DNA of 64,000 bases from Limnobaculum parvum (lineage in GTDB: Bacteria > Pseudomonadota > Gammaproteobacteria > Enterobacterales > Enterobacteriaceae), in assembly GCF_003096015.2 (NCBI RefSeq), contig NZ_CP029185.2, forward strand, positions 2,142,001 to 2,206,000. The letters run 5' to 3'. Positions 17,903-26,962 of this stretch are shown piece after piece; positions within the stretch are counted from its first letter, which is position 1, and each line of letters starts with the position of its first letter. The translations under genes were made by a program, and so were the position numbers. The notes beneath the pieces were generated by a model. The model did not search any database. It was not told the DNA's origin and worked only from the letters and a program-made list of their open reading frames with translations.

Positions 17903-18970
17903 TCACCATGCCTCTCGGCTAATCGACACGCTCTTCACCTGCGCGAACAGTGCCTGCCCTACGCAAATGTGTAATTCATCCCGAGCCCAGGGGGTAATTC
18001 TGGCCCAAATAGCGTGTTGCCCCACTAATAGCTTCACATCAATGCGATCGCCCGAAGGGTGAATTTCTGTTACCTCCGCAGCCAACACATTACGGATACT
18101 GCTATCTTGTGGTTTAGTTAAGACTAAAGAGACATCCGCCGCATGAATACGAACCCGTAATCGTTGCCCCTGTGGTACATCCACCCGATTAACCCACAGG
18201 CACTGTTCTCCTAATGCCAACGCACTCATCGCATACTTATCGTGCTGTTTCAGTAAGGTCACATTCAGTACGCTGCTTTGCTCATCCTGCTGTCGCCACG
18301 GTGCCATCGCATCACTGGCCCATACGCTTTCCAGCTCCCCGGCCGCTCTGACTTTTCCACTGTCCAGCACGATCACCTGTTCAGCGAGTCGCAGAATCTC
18401 TTCCATACTGTGGGTCACATACAATATGGGAATATTCACATCTTTCGCCAGACGTTCTAGATAAGGGATCAGCTCTCGCTTGCGCGGTATATCCAGTGAG
18501 GCTAAGGGTTCGTCCATCAACAACAATTCAGGTGCTGTTAATAAAGCACGACCAATTGCTACCCGCTGCTTTTCACCACCGGATAAAGTGATGGGAAAAC
18601 GTTTGAGCAGATGAGCAATACCCAATAGCTCAACAATATCATCAAACTGACGCTGCATTTGTGGCTGCATACCGTACTGCAAGTTGCCTTTAGTGCTGTA
18701 ATGGGGAAACAGGCGCGCATCTTGAAAAACATAACCGATACGGCGCTTTTCCGGTGGCAGGTAAATCCCTCGAGAGCAATCTACCAACACCCTGTCGTTT
18801 AGAATAATTTCGCCGCTGTCTGGTCGAGTTAATCCACTTACTGCGTTAATCAGTGACGTTTTGCCAGCACCAGACAAGCCAAAAATTGCGGTAATCCCCT
18901 CTCCGGGCACTTCAACCGCAACATCCATCTCCAACGCACCCAAGCGCTGTTTGAAATTTAGCTTTAACAT
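17903..18970 (-). CDS. modC: Molybdate ABC transporter ATPase ModC
   Basis: Cytoplasmic ATPase of the ModABC molybdate importer, 355 residues. The cassette has Walker A GLSGAGKT (about 31-38), the signature LSGGEKQRVAIGRALL (about 130-145), Walker B LLLMDEPLASLD and the H-loop THS. The C-terminal part (about 290-350) is the TOBE/Mop domain that binds molybdate. The start is the ATG at 18970, whose A is shared with the modB stop (TGATG). An upstream in-frame start would lie inside modB. Last gene of modABC. Confidence 0.95.
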   Translation of the reverse strand: MLKLNFKQRLGALEMDVAVEVPGEGITAIFGLSGAGKTSLINAVSGLTRPDSGEIILNDRVLVDCSRGIYLPPEKRRIGYVFQDARLFPHYSTKGNLQYGMQPQMQRQFDDIVELLGIAHLLKRFPITLSGGEKQRVAIGRALLTAPELLLMDEPLASLDIPRKRELIPYLERLAKDVNIPILYVTHSMEEILRLAEQVIVLDSGKVRAAGELESVWASDAMAPWRQQDEQSSVLNVTLLKQHDKYAMSALALGEQCLWVNRVDVPQGQRLRVRIHAADVSLVLTKPQDSSIRNVLAAEVTEIHPSGDRIDVKLLVGQHAIWARITPWARDELHICVGQALFAQVKSVSISREAW

Positions 18971-19659
18971 CAGCCTTTCAGCCTCCGTTGACTCCAGCGC
19001 GCCAGCCATTCAGACATTAGCAACGATATTAATGACAACAAAATGGCTATAATGCACAGACGAGCGGCATCCCCTTCTGCGCCGGGCGTTTCAATGAGGG
19101 TATACATCGCTAACGGAATAGTACGGGTTTCACCGGGAATATTAGAGACAAAGGTGATGGTTGCACCGAATTCGCCCAGCGATCGGGCAAAAGCCAGTAC
19201 TACACCCGCTAACAGGCCGGGAAAAGCCAAAGGCAAGGTGACGGTAAATAAGACGCGCCAAAAACCCGCGCCCAGCGTTCTGGCGGCTTGTTCCAGTTTG
19301 GTATCCACCGCTTCAAGCGCCAATCGGATTGCCCTGACCATCAGGGGAAAAGCTATAACCGCTGAAGCAAAAGCGGCTCCGCGCCAACTAAAGGTAAAGC
19401 TGAAGCCGAACCACTGATATAGCCATTCACCAATAATACCTTTGCGGCCAAAGCCGATGAGCAGTAAATAACCGATCACGACTGGTGGCAATACCAGAGG
19501 TAGATGAATAACGCTGTCCAGCAATGCTTTACCAGGAAACTGGCAGCGCGCCAGAATCCAAGCAACAAAAATACCGACAGGTAAACTGAAGGCCACGGCC
19601 ACTCCAGCCACTTTAAGGCTGAGCAGCAGCGCTTCTAACTCATATTGAGATAACATCAT
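18970..19659 (-). CDS. modB: Molybdate ABC transporter permease ModB
   Basis: Inner-membrane permease of the ModABC system, 229 residues with about five to six hydrophobic helices. The cytoplasmic coupling loop with the EAA-type motif is EQAARTLGAGFWRVLFTVTLP (about 140-160). The start ATG overlaps the modA stop by 4 bases (ATGA) and its own stop overlaps modC, so all three genes are translationally coupled. Confidence 0.95.
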   Translation of the reverse strand: MMLSQYELEALLLSLKVAGVAVAFSLPVGIFVAWILARCQFPGKALLDSVIHLPLVLPPVVIGYLLLIGFGRKGIIGEWLYQWFGFSFTFSWRGAAFASAVIAFPLMVRAIRLALEAVDTKLEQAARTLGAGFWRVLFTVTLPLAFPGLLAGVVLAFARSLGEFGATITFVSNIPGETRTIPLAMYTLIETPGAEGDAARLCIIAILLSLISLLMSEWLARWSQRRLKG

Positions 19660-20429
19660 TTAATACGTGGACTGAACCCATATTTTTCAAATACTGCTGA
19701 AGCTTCCGGCGTAGTCAGGTATTTAGCAAACGCCTGCACTGCCGGGGTCGCATGGTCTTTTACCGCCGCCATAGGATACTCTACCGGTAAGTGACTGTCG
19801 TCAGGGAAAATACCCACCATTTTTACTTTTTTGCTGGCTACCGCATCAGACCCATACACAATACCTAACGGGGCTTCAGCGCGTTCAACCAGCGCTAATG
19901 CTGCACGCACGTTGTTTGCTCTCGCCATCTTTGGTGACAGTTGATCCCAAACACCAAGGAAAGTTAATGCTTGTTTAGTATAGATGCCCGCTGGAACGTG
20001 ATCGGGGTCGCCTACGGCTAAACGTCCATCTTTCAATAAAGATGACCAGTCAGTCACTTTACTGACATTGACGTGTTTCAATGGACTGTCAGCCGGGGCA
20101 ACCAGAACCAGATCGTTACCCAATAGGGTTACACGCGTTTTATCATCCATCAGTTTCTTTTCAACAACAAAATCCATCCACTGCTGGTCAGCAGAGATAA
20201 ACATGTCTGCCGGTGCGCCTTGTTCAATTTGACGGGCTAGCGTTGAAGAAGAGGCAAACGAGGAAGTGACCTCTACACCGCTCTTTTTTTGATAGTCTGT
20301 TGCGATTTCTTCCAGCGCATTGGTCAAGGATGCAGCAGCGAATACGGTAATTTTCTCCGCTGCTGATGCGGTTTGTAGCAAAGTAGCGGCTAACAGCCCA
20401 ACCAGAGTGAGTTTCAGTTTGTTCTTCAT
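19656..20429 (-). CDS. modA: Periplasmic molybdate-binding protein ModA
   Basis: High-affinity molybdate receptor of the ModABC importer, 257 residues. A cleavable signal peptide (about 1-23, ending ASA) is followed by EKITVFAAASLTNAL. Anion-binding residues lie around AASLTNAL and FASSSTLARQ, and further on AGIYTKQAL and VYGSDAVA. First gene of the modABC operon; a ModE box lies upstream and a strong terminator separates it from acrZ. Confidence 0.95.
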   Translation of the reverse strand: MKNKLKLTLVGLLAATLLQTASAAEKITVFAAASLTNALEEIATDYQKKSGVEVTSSFASSSTLARQIEQGAPADMFISADQQWMDFVVEKKLMDDKTRVTLLGNDLVLVAPADSPLKHVNVSKVTDWSSLLKDGRLAVGDPDHVPAGIYTKQALTFLGVWDQLSPKMARANNVRAALALVERAEAPLGIVYGSDAVASKKVKMVGIFPDDSHLPVEYPMAAVKDHATPAVQAFAKYLTTPEASAVFEKYGFSPRIK

Positions 20430-20477
20430 TTAAGCCTCGTTATTTTATTGTCACTATTATCAGTCAATATCACCCTT

Positions 20478-20501
20478 CGGTATGTATTTTAAAATATAAC
20501 G
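20478..20501 (-). promoter_or_regulatory. ModE-binding site of modABC
   Basis: On the minus strand CGTTATAT, seven bases, TACATACCG. The known E. coli modA operator has CGTTATAT-N7-TACATAACG, so the half-sites and spacing agree with one mismatch. It lies about 50-70 bases before modA, where bound ModE-molybdate would repress the transporter. Confidence 0.8.
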
Positions 20502-20572
20502 CTTTCCTGTTTACTTGTCATTGCCCGATGTTTGATTTATGAAAATTACTGCAACGTGATATCACAGAAACA

Positions 20573-20609
20573 AAAAGACACCGGCCTGCATTGCAGGCCG
20601 GTGTCTTTT
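20573..20609 (-). terminator. Strong terminator after acrZ
   Basis: Perfect 17-bp stem (from AAAAGACACCGG through GGCCTGC) with a 3-base loop and T residues. It isolates modABC from acrZ. Confidence 0.9.
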
Positions 20610-20641
20610 CATATTCAGATTTAGGCTAATCCCTGCTGGGA

Positions 20642-20785
20642 TTAGTTATTACGGCTTTTGCTTGGACCCAGTTTTGAAATAAAGTTAAACACTTCGCCCA
20701 ACCCATAAATCAATCCCAAAATAATTGCCATCACCACGGGAACCATACAGGCAGCAAATATCAGACTTTTTAATAATTCAAACAT
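20642..20785 (-). CDS. acrZ: AcrZ, small accessory protein of the AcrAB-TolC efflux pump
   Basis: Micro-protein of 47 residues consisting of one transmembrane helix. The sequence MFELLKSLIFAACMVPVVMA followed by IILGLIYGLGEVFN matches E. coli AcrZ, which binds AcrB in the inner membrane and widens its substrate range. AcrZ lies next to modE in E. coli too, supporting the call. GAGGAAC is placed before the ATG. The hydrophilic C-terminus (LGPSKSRNN) differs from E. coli. Confidence 0.93.
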   Translation of the reverse strand: MFELLKSLIFAACMVPVVMAIILGLIYGLGEVFNFISKLGPSKSRNN

Positions 20786-20978
20786 AAGTTCCTCATTTAA
20801 CTCATCATGCTAAAGCATGTTCGCGGTGGTTTTATTACCAGCGGTATTCATTAATATAACACAGAGTTTATCAGCTATCTGCTGATAATTTTCATCTATC
20901 TGTGCTGACTGGCAATTTGGTAGAATGATAAAAATGAAGGACAATGTAGTACGTCTTTACCAAACGGACCCTATCGCG

Positions 20979-21764
20979 ATGAATGCTGAAATCTTACTTA
21001 CCCTGAAATTACAAGGTCATCTATTTGCTGATCCTCGCCGTATCGCCTTGCTAAAACAAATTGAGCATACCGGTTCTATCAGTCAGGGAGCCAAGCTGGC
21101 AGAGATCAGTTATAAAAGCGCCTGGGATGCCGTCAATGAGATGAATAAGTTGACCGATAATCTGTTAGTAGAGCGCGCAACCGGCGGTAAAGGTGGGGGT
21201 GGTGCGCATTTGACACCTTATGGTAAACGCCTACTTCAACTGTATGATCTGCTGGAAAAAATACAACAAAAGGCGTTCAATGCATTACAAGATGACTCAA
21301 TGCCGTTAGACAGCTTGTTAGCCGCCATCGCCCGATTTTCACTCCAAACCAGTGCCCGTAATCAATTTTTTGGTACCATTCTCGACCAACAGCCAACCAA
21401 TCAACCAGACTGTGTTACTTTGCTGATGAATGATGGCAAAACCGAAATTCATGCCTCCCTAACTCAGCAAAGTATCCAGCGGCTGCAACTTACCCAAGGG
21501 AAAGAGGTATTAGCGTTGATCAAAGCGCCGATGATTGATTTACATCACCACCCCCTCGCCGCCAGTGATAACTGTCTGCAAAGTACGGTGACATCCGTCA
21601 GTACCAAGGAGCAACGTTGCGAAGTCTTATTACAGTTAGATGGGGGAGAAACGCTCTGTTCTACCCTCTCTCATCAACAGGCTGACGTTCTTTCTGTTCG
21701 GGTCGGACAAACATTATGGGCAACGTTTAGCGCCGAGAGCGTCATTATTGCTACCCTGTGCTAA
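20979..21764 (+). CDS. modE: Molybdate-responsive transcription regulator ModE
   Basis: DNA-binding sensor that represses modABC and activates moa when molybdate binds. The winged-helix domain (about 1-120) contains GSISQGAKLAEISYKSAWDAV and the family signature ERATGGKGGGGAHLTPYG. Two Mop/TOBE domains follow (about 130-260), ending in AESVIIATLC as in E. coli. Start chosen at the ATG at 20979 (MNAEILLTLKLQ) by family alignment. In-frame ATGs also exist at 20934 and 20925, so the N-terminus is uncertain by up to 18 residues. modF, its usual operon partner, is 6 kb away. Confidence 0.94.
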   Translation: MNAEILLTLKLQGHLFADPRRIALLKQIEHTGSISQGAKLAEISYKSAWDAVNEMNKLTDNLLVERATGGKGGGGAHLTPYGKRLLQLYDLLEKIQQKAFNALQDDSMPLDSLLAAIARFSLQTSARNQFFGTILDQQPTNQPDCVTLLMNDGKTEIHASLTQQSIQRLQLTQGKEVLALIKAPMIDLHHHPLAASDNCLQSTVTSVSTKEQRCEVLLQLDGGETLCSTLSHQQADVLSVRVGQTLWATFSAESVIIATLC

Positions 21765-21855
21765 AGCATCAGAATTTGTTTTAGCCCCTTGACTCGGGGC
21801 CAATTGATTCGCACACCATAGCGAATTTAAATTGACGCCCGATATCAAAAGGACC

Positions 21856-22758
21856 CTACGCTGAAACCACCTTGAGTTCATCAATCAACCGTAAGGTTGT
21901 CGAAGTTATCTGCAATTCATCATAAACCACATACAAATCAGCAGGAATTCGCTCTTCCAGCGGTCTAAATATCACCCCCGGCCAATTCATTTGGGCATAG
22001 CTGTCCGCTATCAGCGTAATCCCTAATCCCATACTGATCAGCGCCAGTACGGTTTGTGGCTCTACTGCCTCCCGCACAATATGGGGAGAAAAACCGGCCT
22101 TATTACATACTTTTTGTAAAAAGGACCAGTCCGAATGCACCGCGGGTAACGTTACAAACGCTTCATTTCTTAACTCATGCAGAGGAATAGCGTCATGTCT
22201 GACCAACCGATGTTCACTGGGTAAGGCCACTAAAAAAGAAGCCTCCTGTAATCGTAGGCTGGTTAACCCCTGAGGTGGAATAGAAGCCATACGCCAGATA
22301 CCGGCATCAATTTCATGGCGCTCCAACATAGCCATCTGTATACCCGGAGACTTTTCGCGAAAGATAATATCAACGGTAGGATTGGCTTTAATAAAGCGAT
22401 GCAAAACGGGCCTCAATTGCCCCCACATTGCTGTTCCAACAATACCCAGCTCTATGCGACCTCTTTCTCCCCGGCCTATTTGTTCGACTCTGGCCAGCGC
22501 CTGATTGGTTGCCGCCAGTAGGCTACGCGTCTCTTCCATCAGCACCTTCCCCGCATGGGTTAAAGCGACGCTGCGTGAATGACGAATAAACAGCAGGGTT
22601 CCTAACTGAGCTTCCAGCTCCTTTATATGAATACTGAGCGGCGGCTGCGACATATTCAGGCGCACCGCCGCTTTGCCAAAGTGAAGTTCTTCCGCTACCG
22701 CTAAAAAATAACGCAATAGCTTCAGGTCAGTACGATAAACGCGTTCAATTGAATCCAC
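21856..22758 (-). CDS. xapR: LysR-type regulator of xanthosine utilisation, XapR
   Basis: LysR-family activator, 300 residues. The N-terminal winged helix-turn-helix (about 12-70) reads LKLLRYFLAVAEELHFGKAA and MSQPPLSIHIKELEAQLG. The effector domain (about 95-295) includes GIVGTAMWGQLRP and LISMGLGITLIADSYAQMNWPGV. These runs are characteristic of XapR, which responds to (deoxy)xanthosine and activates xapAB in E. coli. The start is a GTG at 22758 with AGGAG upstream. It follows deoC by about 77 bases in the same direction, so it may be co-transcribed with the genes it controls. Confidence 0.88.
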   Translation of the reverse strand: MDSIERVYRTDLKLLRYFLAVAEELHFGKAAVRLNMSQPPLSIHIKELEAQLGTLLFIRHSRSVALTHAGKVLMEETRSLLAATNQALARVEQIGRGERGRIELGIVGTAMWGQLRPVLHRFIKANPTVDIIFREKSPGIQMAMLERHEIDAGIWRMASIPPQGLTSLRLQEASFLVALPSEHRLVRHDAIPLHELRNEAFVTLPAVHSDWSFLQKVCNKAGFSPHIVREAVEPQTVLALISMGLGITLIADSYAQMNWPGVIFRPLEERIPADLYVVYDELQITSTTLRLIDELKVVSA

Positions 22759-22835
22759 ATCGGCTCCTGTCCTGGGTCTTTTTATAGCGAGTTTATGTAA
22801 CCGCCCGTCAGAACCTCACCATGACAAATTACACA

Positions 22836-23606
22836 TCAATAGCCATTTGGGGAGATGGCGGCTTGTTTATCATCCAACGTTGCCAATAGGCTCGCCAACA
22901 GGCTAGATGCGCCAAAGCGAAAATGCGCGGGTGTTATCCATGCTTCTCCCAGTAAACGGGCCGCGATAGCCAGATAATGCTCGGCTTCTTCAGCAGAACG
23001 AACGCCGCCAGCGGCTTTAAAACCACAACGACCGCCCTTTTCAGCAATCACACCCAGCATGATCTCCGCCGCTTCCGGCGTGGCATTAACCGGTACTTTA
23101 CCGGTGGAAGTTTTAATAAAATCGGCTCCGGCATCAATAGCAATCATCGATGCCTGACGGATCAATGCTGGCGTTTTTAACTCTCCGCTCTCAATGATCA
23201 CTTTCAGCAATTTATCACCACAGGCGGCTTTACAGGCGACAACCAAATCGTAACCGATTTGTGTATCGCCAGTCTGTAACGCACGCCACGGAAATACTAC
23301 ATCAACTTCATCGGCTCCTGCTGCAATGGCGGCCTTGGTTTCTCGCTCGGCTAATGCCACATCAGCCGATCCGGCTGGAAAATTAGTGACGGTAGCAATT
23401 TGCACCGCCGATAGCCCTTGCTCGCTTAAAGCACGACGTGCATCCGCAATAAATGCAGGGTAAACACAAACGGCAGCCGGATGACCGTAAGCCGTTTTAG
23501 CGTTTTGACAAAGTTTGTTGATAACCTCACGGGTGTCATTCTCGTTTAATGAGGTGAGATCCATCAGATTCAGTGCCTGTCGGGCAATGGTTTTCAAATT
23601 CTGCAT
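22836..23606 (-). CDS. deoC: Deoxyribose-phosphate aldolase (DeoC family)
   Basis: Class I aldolase that cleaves 2-deoxyribose-5-phosphate to acetaldehyde and glyceraldehyde-3-phosphate, 256 residues. Family landmarks are LMDLTSLNENDT (about 14-25), ADEVDVVFPWRAL (Asp of the active site, about 95-105), LLKVIIESGELK (Schiff-base-region Lys), DFIKTSTGKV (Lys nucleophile, about 162-171) and GFKAAGGVRS. The position inside a xap operon suggests it handles deoxyribose phosphate released by XapA from deoxynucleosides. It could be a paralogue of a deo-operon copy elsewhere. The start ATG at 23606 has AAAGGA upstream. Confidence 0.9.
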   Translation of the reverse strand: MQNLKTIARQALNLMDLTSLNENDTREVINKLCQNAKTAYGHPAAVCVYPAFIADARRALSEQGLSAVQIATVTNFPAGSADVALAERETKAAIAAGADEVDVVFPWRALQTGDTQIGYDLVVACKAACGDKLLKVIIESGELKTPALIRQASMIAIDAGADFIKTSTGKVPVNATPEAAEIMLGVIAEKGGRCGFKAAGGVRSAEEAEHYLAIAARLLGEAWITPAHFRFGASSLLASLLATLDDKQAAISPNGY

Positions 23607-23628
23607 ATTGTCTGTTCCTTTATTTTTA

Positions 23629-23784
23629 TTACATAAGCCCTTTGACGACCAGATAACCAATATACATAAAGACAATGGTCAACACGCCCGGCAGAACGTT
23701 AGGTGCCGGAATGGGCACCCGAAGATAGGTACACAGCGCGCCCACGGCAAAACCCACACCGGAAGATAATAGAATTTCTTTCAT
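23629..23784 (-). CDS. XapX-domain small membrane protein
   Basis: Micro-gene of 51 codons between xapB and deoC. The product begins MKEILLSSGVGFAVGALCTY, continues with RVPIPAPNVLPGVLTIVFMY and ends GYLVVKGLM. This is two hydrophobic segments separated by a short PxPAP loop, the pattern of the XapX (DUF1427) family named from xap clusters. Function is unknown; a role in nucleoside uptake is inferred from position only. deoC starts 22 bases after its stop. Too short for routine gene calling. Confidence 0.85.
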   Translation of the reverse strand: MKEILLSSGVGFAVGALCTYLRVPIPAPNVLPGVLTIVFMYIGYLVVKGLM

Positions 23785-23891
23785 TTACGACTCCATTGCG
23801 ATACTTCAATTGCCTGATGGTTATATTCAGGCCAGATAAAATTGAATGTCTGAGAAGAGAGACCCGCCGAAACGGGCCCTATTTTCAGTAT

Positions 23892-25148
23892 TTAGTGAGC
23901 GATACTGGTTTGAGCCAGCTTTTCTGGTTGATGCTTATATTGGAAGGTAAAGAAGAACACCACCGCCAGCAGAACCGCATAGGCAGTAAATACCAGCCAG
24001 ATAGTGTGCCAGTCTTTAACCCCATCAACGGAAAAGTAATCCACGGCTTTACCGCTCAGAATGGCACCAACATAAGCACCCACACCGTTGACCATGGTCA
24101 TGAACAAGCCTTGTGCACTGGCCCGAATATCCGAACTGACTTCCTGCTCAACAAACACCGAGCCAGAAATATTGAAGAAGTCAAAGGCGCAGCCATAAAC
24201 GATCATCGACATCAGCAGCAGCACAAAACCCACCGGGGAAGGATCGCCATAGGCAAACAATCCAAAGCGCAGGCACCAAGCCACCATACTTAACAACATG
24301 ACGGTTTTAATACCAAAGCGTTTAAGGAAGAATGGAATTGTCAGAATAAACAGCACCTCGGACATTTGCGAAACCGACAGCAAAATAGAGGGATACTTCA
24401 CCACAAAACTGTCTTTAAATTCAGGATTCAGCGCAAAATCGTGCAGGAATGGGCTACCGAAGGTATTGGTGATCTGCAATACCGCGCCTAACAGCATGGC
24501 AAACAGAAAGAACACCGCCATTCTTGGTTTTTTGAACAGCACGAAGGCATCCAGTCCCAACATACTGACCCAGGTCTGATTCTGTTTTTTATTCGCCGTC
24601 GGAATGGAAGGTAATGTTAATGAATAGACTGCCAGCAGCAGTGAAGCGCCCGAAGCGATATACAACTGCATATTACTTAGCTCAAGGCCCAACAGGCTGA
24701 TAGTCCACATGGCAACAATAAAACCGATGGTGCCAAATACCCGAATCGGCGGGAAATGACTCACCGTATCCAACCCCGCTTTTTCCAAGCAGGAGTAAGA
24801 GATGGTATTAGATAACGCAATGGTTGGCATAAAGGTCATGGCATTCATCAACATGACCCAAAACATTAGGCTTGGTTCATTGATGCTGGCGGCATAGAAC
24901 AGTGCCACAGCGCACACCAAATGACATAAGGTATAAACCCGATTGGCCCTCACCCACTTATCGGCAACAATACCAATCAGGCTTGGCATCAGTACTGCTG
25001 CCAAGCCCTTAGTGCTATACACGATCCCCACCGATGCGCCGTTAAAATGCAGCGTATTGATCATGTAGGAGCCCAGCGTCACCAGCCAGCTTCCCCAAAT
25101 GAAATACTGTAAAAACGACATGATTTTTAGGCGATTTTTAATTCCCAT
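23892..25148 (-). CDS. xapB: Nucleoside:H+ symporter XapB (NHS family)
   Basis: Inner-membrane transporter of the major facilitator superfamily, nucleoside:H+ symporter family, 418 residues with about 12 hydrophobic helices. Diagnostic runs are MSFLQYFIWGSWLVTLGSYM (helix 1), CAFDFFNISGSVFVEQEV and RASAQGLFMTMVNGVGA. These are shared by XapB and NupG; similarity along the whole protein favours XapB (xanthosine permease). The start ATG at 25148 gives MGIKNRLKIMSF. It lies 116 bases after xapA. Confidence 0.92.
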   Translation of the reverse strand: MGIKNRLKIMSFLQYFIWGSWLVTLGSYMINTLHFNGASVGIVYSTKGLAAVLMPSLIGIVADKWVRANRVYTLCHLVCAVALFYAASINEPSLMFWVMLMNAMTFMPTIALSNTISYSCLEKAGLDTVSHFPPIRVFGTIGFIVAMWTISLLGLELSNMQLYIASGASLLLAVYSLTLPSIPTANKKQNQTWVSMLGLDAFVLFKKPRMAVFFLFAMLLGAVLQITNTFGSPFLHDFALNPEFKDSFVVKYPSILLSVSQMSEVLFILTIPFFLKRFGIKTVMLLSMVAWCLRFGLFAYGDPSPVGFVLLLMSMIVYGCAFDFFNISGSVFVEQEVSSDIRASAQGLFMTMVNGVGAYVGAILSGKAVDYFSVDGVKDWHTIWLVFTAYAVLLAVVFFFTFQYKHQPEKLAQTSIAH

Positions 25149-25264
25149 GTTGTTTTCCCTTTCCGCCATATGGCTGGCTCATCGGTGGTAATACCCTGTT
25201 ATGTAACATCACAGATAACTTCATTAATGCAGACATTCCTGTCTCCTTATGGATGTTCTCTGTT

Positions 25265-26098
25265 TTAAGCCAGTTTGCGTAAAAAACCACAAATCAGAGT
25301 GATAAAGTTCTGGCGAGACAGTTCAGCAGCAGCCAGCGTTTGAGCATGGGACAGCGTCACCTTACCTAATCCTTCCGCCAGATTAGTAATCGCCGATACC
25401 GCAACCACCTTTAACCCACAATGGCGAGCAGAAATAACTTCCGGCACCACTGACATCCCCACCACATCACCGCCGATAATCTGCATCATGCGTATCTCTG
25501 CGGCAGTTTCAAAGTTAGGCCCCGGATAAGAAACAAAAACGCCTTCAGACAATGGAAAACCAGACTCTTCAGCCACTTGCTGAAGCAACGCTCGGTAATC
25601 TGCATCATAAGCATTTGCCAATGTGAAAAAACGTTCGCCAAAACGTTCGTCGTTCAAACCCACCATCGGTGTGCCCGGCATGGTGTTAATATGATCGTTC
25701 AGTGAAACCAAACTGCCCGGTTCAACTTCAGGTCGCAACGAGCCTGCCGCATTGGTTGAAAACAGTAATTCACAACCCAGCAACTTAAAGGTGCGGATAG
25801 CATCGGTCATAATGGTCATACCGCGACCTTCATAAAAATGCCCTCTCCCTTTCATGCAGGCTACCGGTACGCCAGACAATGTGCCCAGCACCAACTCGCC
25901 GGCATGACCATGAACGGTACTTACCGGAAACCCTGGCAATTTTTCATAAGAGATAGCAACCGCATCTTCAATTTGTTCAGCCAACGCACCCAGTCCAGAA
26001 CCTAAAATAAACGCCACTCGAGGTATAAAATCGGGTTTATATTGATGAATAATGTCCGCTGCATAAAATGCATTTTGAGATAATTCTATTTGTGACAT
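25265..26098 (-). CDS. xapA: Purine nucleoside phosphorylase XapA
   Basis: Trimeric-type purine nucleoside phosphorylase (xanthosine/guanosine phosphorylase), 277 residues. It carries the phosphate-binding GSGLGALA (about 32), the HGHAGELVLG segment (His about 66), KGRGHFYEGRGMTIMTDAIRTFKLLG, the TNAAGSLRPEV loop and FETAAEIRMMQIIGGDVVGMS. It splits purine nucleosides with phosphate to base and ribose-1-phosphate. First gene of the apparent xapA-xapB-xapX-deoC-xapR operon. The ATG at 26098 has AGGGGAA upstream; the frame is open 15 codons further. Confidence 0.94.
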   Translation of the reverse strand: MSQIELSQNAFYAADIIHQYKPDFIPRVAFILGSGLGALAEQIEDAVAISYEKLPGFPVSTVHGHAGELVLGTLSGVPVACMKGRGHFYEGRGMTIMTDAIRTFKLLGCELLFSTNAAGSLRPEVEPGSLVSLNDHINTMPGTPMVGLNDERFGERFFTLANAYDADYRALLQQVAEESGFPLSEGVFVSYPGPNFETAAEIRMMQIIGGDVVGMSVVPEVISARHCGLKVVAVSAITNLAEGLGKVTLSHAQTLAAAELSRQNFITLICGFLRKLA

Positions 26099-26234
26099 AA
26101 CAGTTCCCCTCATTGATTGAGTTTTTTTAATTTTTAATTGCAATAAAGCTTTTCTTTTTAATCCTGTTATTTATACCGACTGCCAAATCACTTTATCCAA
26201 TATTGTTTTCTCATGGGATCGATATGGATTTAAT

Positions 26235-26263
26235 ATTGATTGGTTTCACCCGATTCAATCAAT
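26235..26263. promoter_or_regulatory. Inverted repeat upstream of xapA, candidate XapR operator
   Basis: ATTGATTG / CAATCAAT separated by 13 bases, about 140 bases before xapA. The size fits a LysR-type recognition site and XapR is encoded in the operon. The link to XapR is inference. Confidence 0.4.
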
Positions 26264-26323
26264 TCCTGTTATAGATAAATTGATATAACTTAACTGACTG
26301 AATTCTTGTCTGGAGATAATAAT

Positions 26324-26574
26324 ATGCGCGCAATTATTTTAATCATGGCCCCCTTTGGTATCGGAGCAACACCCGATGCTGGTCGTCATGACCCACTAAA
26401 GATACGCCCGCTGGGCATTAGGAACTCTCACGCGTTTCGGTTTGTTTTGATTAGACATATTTCAGTGAACCAAACGATACCTTTTCACGAACCTTACTGA
26501 ATAATCTGGTACGCAAAACCAATCTGCCCGGCTATCTGGAAGAACTGTCATTCATCCGGTACTGTAACTCTCGG
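26324..26574 (+). pseudogene. Possible decayed gene remnant
   Basis: A short frame from the ATG at 26324 (MRAIILIMAPFGIGATPDAG) ends at 26500. In another frame, the overlapping stretch 26475-26574 reads SRTLLNNLVRKTNLPGYLEE followed by LSFIRYCNSRSN. Both look protein-like yet are too short to stand alone, as expected of a gene broken by frameshift. I do not recognise the parent family. The remainder of the xapA-tsx interval to 26962 is AT-rich, without genes, and must hold the divergent promoters. Confidence 0.3.
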
Positions 26575-26962
26575 TCAAATTAGCAAAGCATTGTTGATAG
26601 CACATTTTAATTTAATTCAATAATTGACGATTAAATGCAACATCAGAATAATAAATTGTTCATCCAGAATTAATTCACCGCTCAATTTAATTATTATTTT
26701 TGACTTTCATCACAGAAATAAAATCACCATTATTTCACATCACATTATCTGCATTCAGTTTTTAATGACAATGTCCTGTTTTAAATAAGCAAATCATCAT
26801 TAATATTAAAATTATATTAATAACTAAAAATTGAATATTGGTTTTCATTCGTTCTCCCCTTCAATAATACAGCGCCATCACTTTATTCCGGCATCACAAC
26901 AATCAAACGCGCTTCGGGAATCGCTTCCCAAATATGCTTATTGGACAAAGGGAATAACATTA

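Noticed and set aside
21784..21800. GCCCC / GGGGC hairpin between modE and xapR, considered as a terminator
   Set aside because: Only 5 base pairs and no T tract on either strand.
23703..24293. 196-codon plus-strand frame
   Set aside because: Antisense to xapB and the XapX gene; its residues look like a shadow with many His/Arg/Gln and no recognisable motif.
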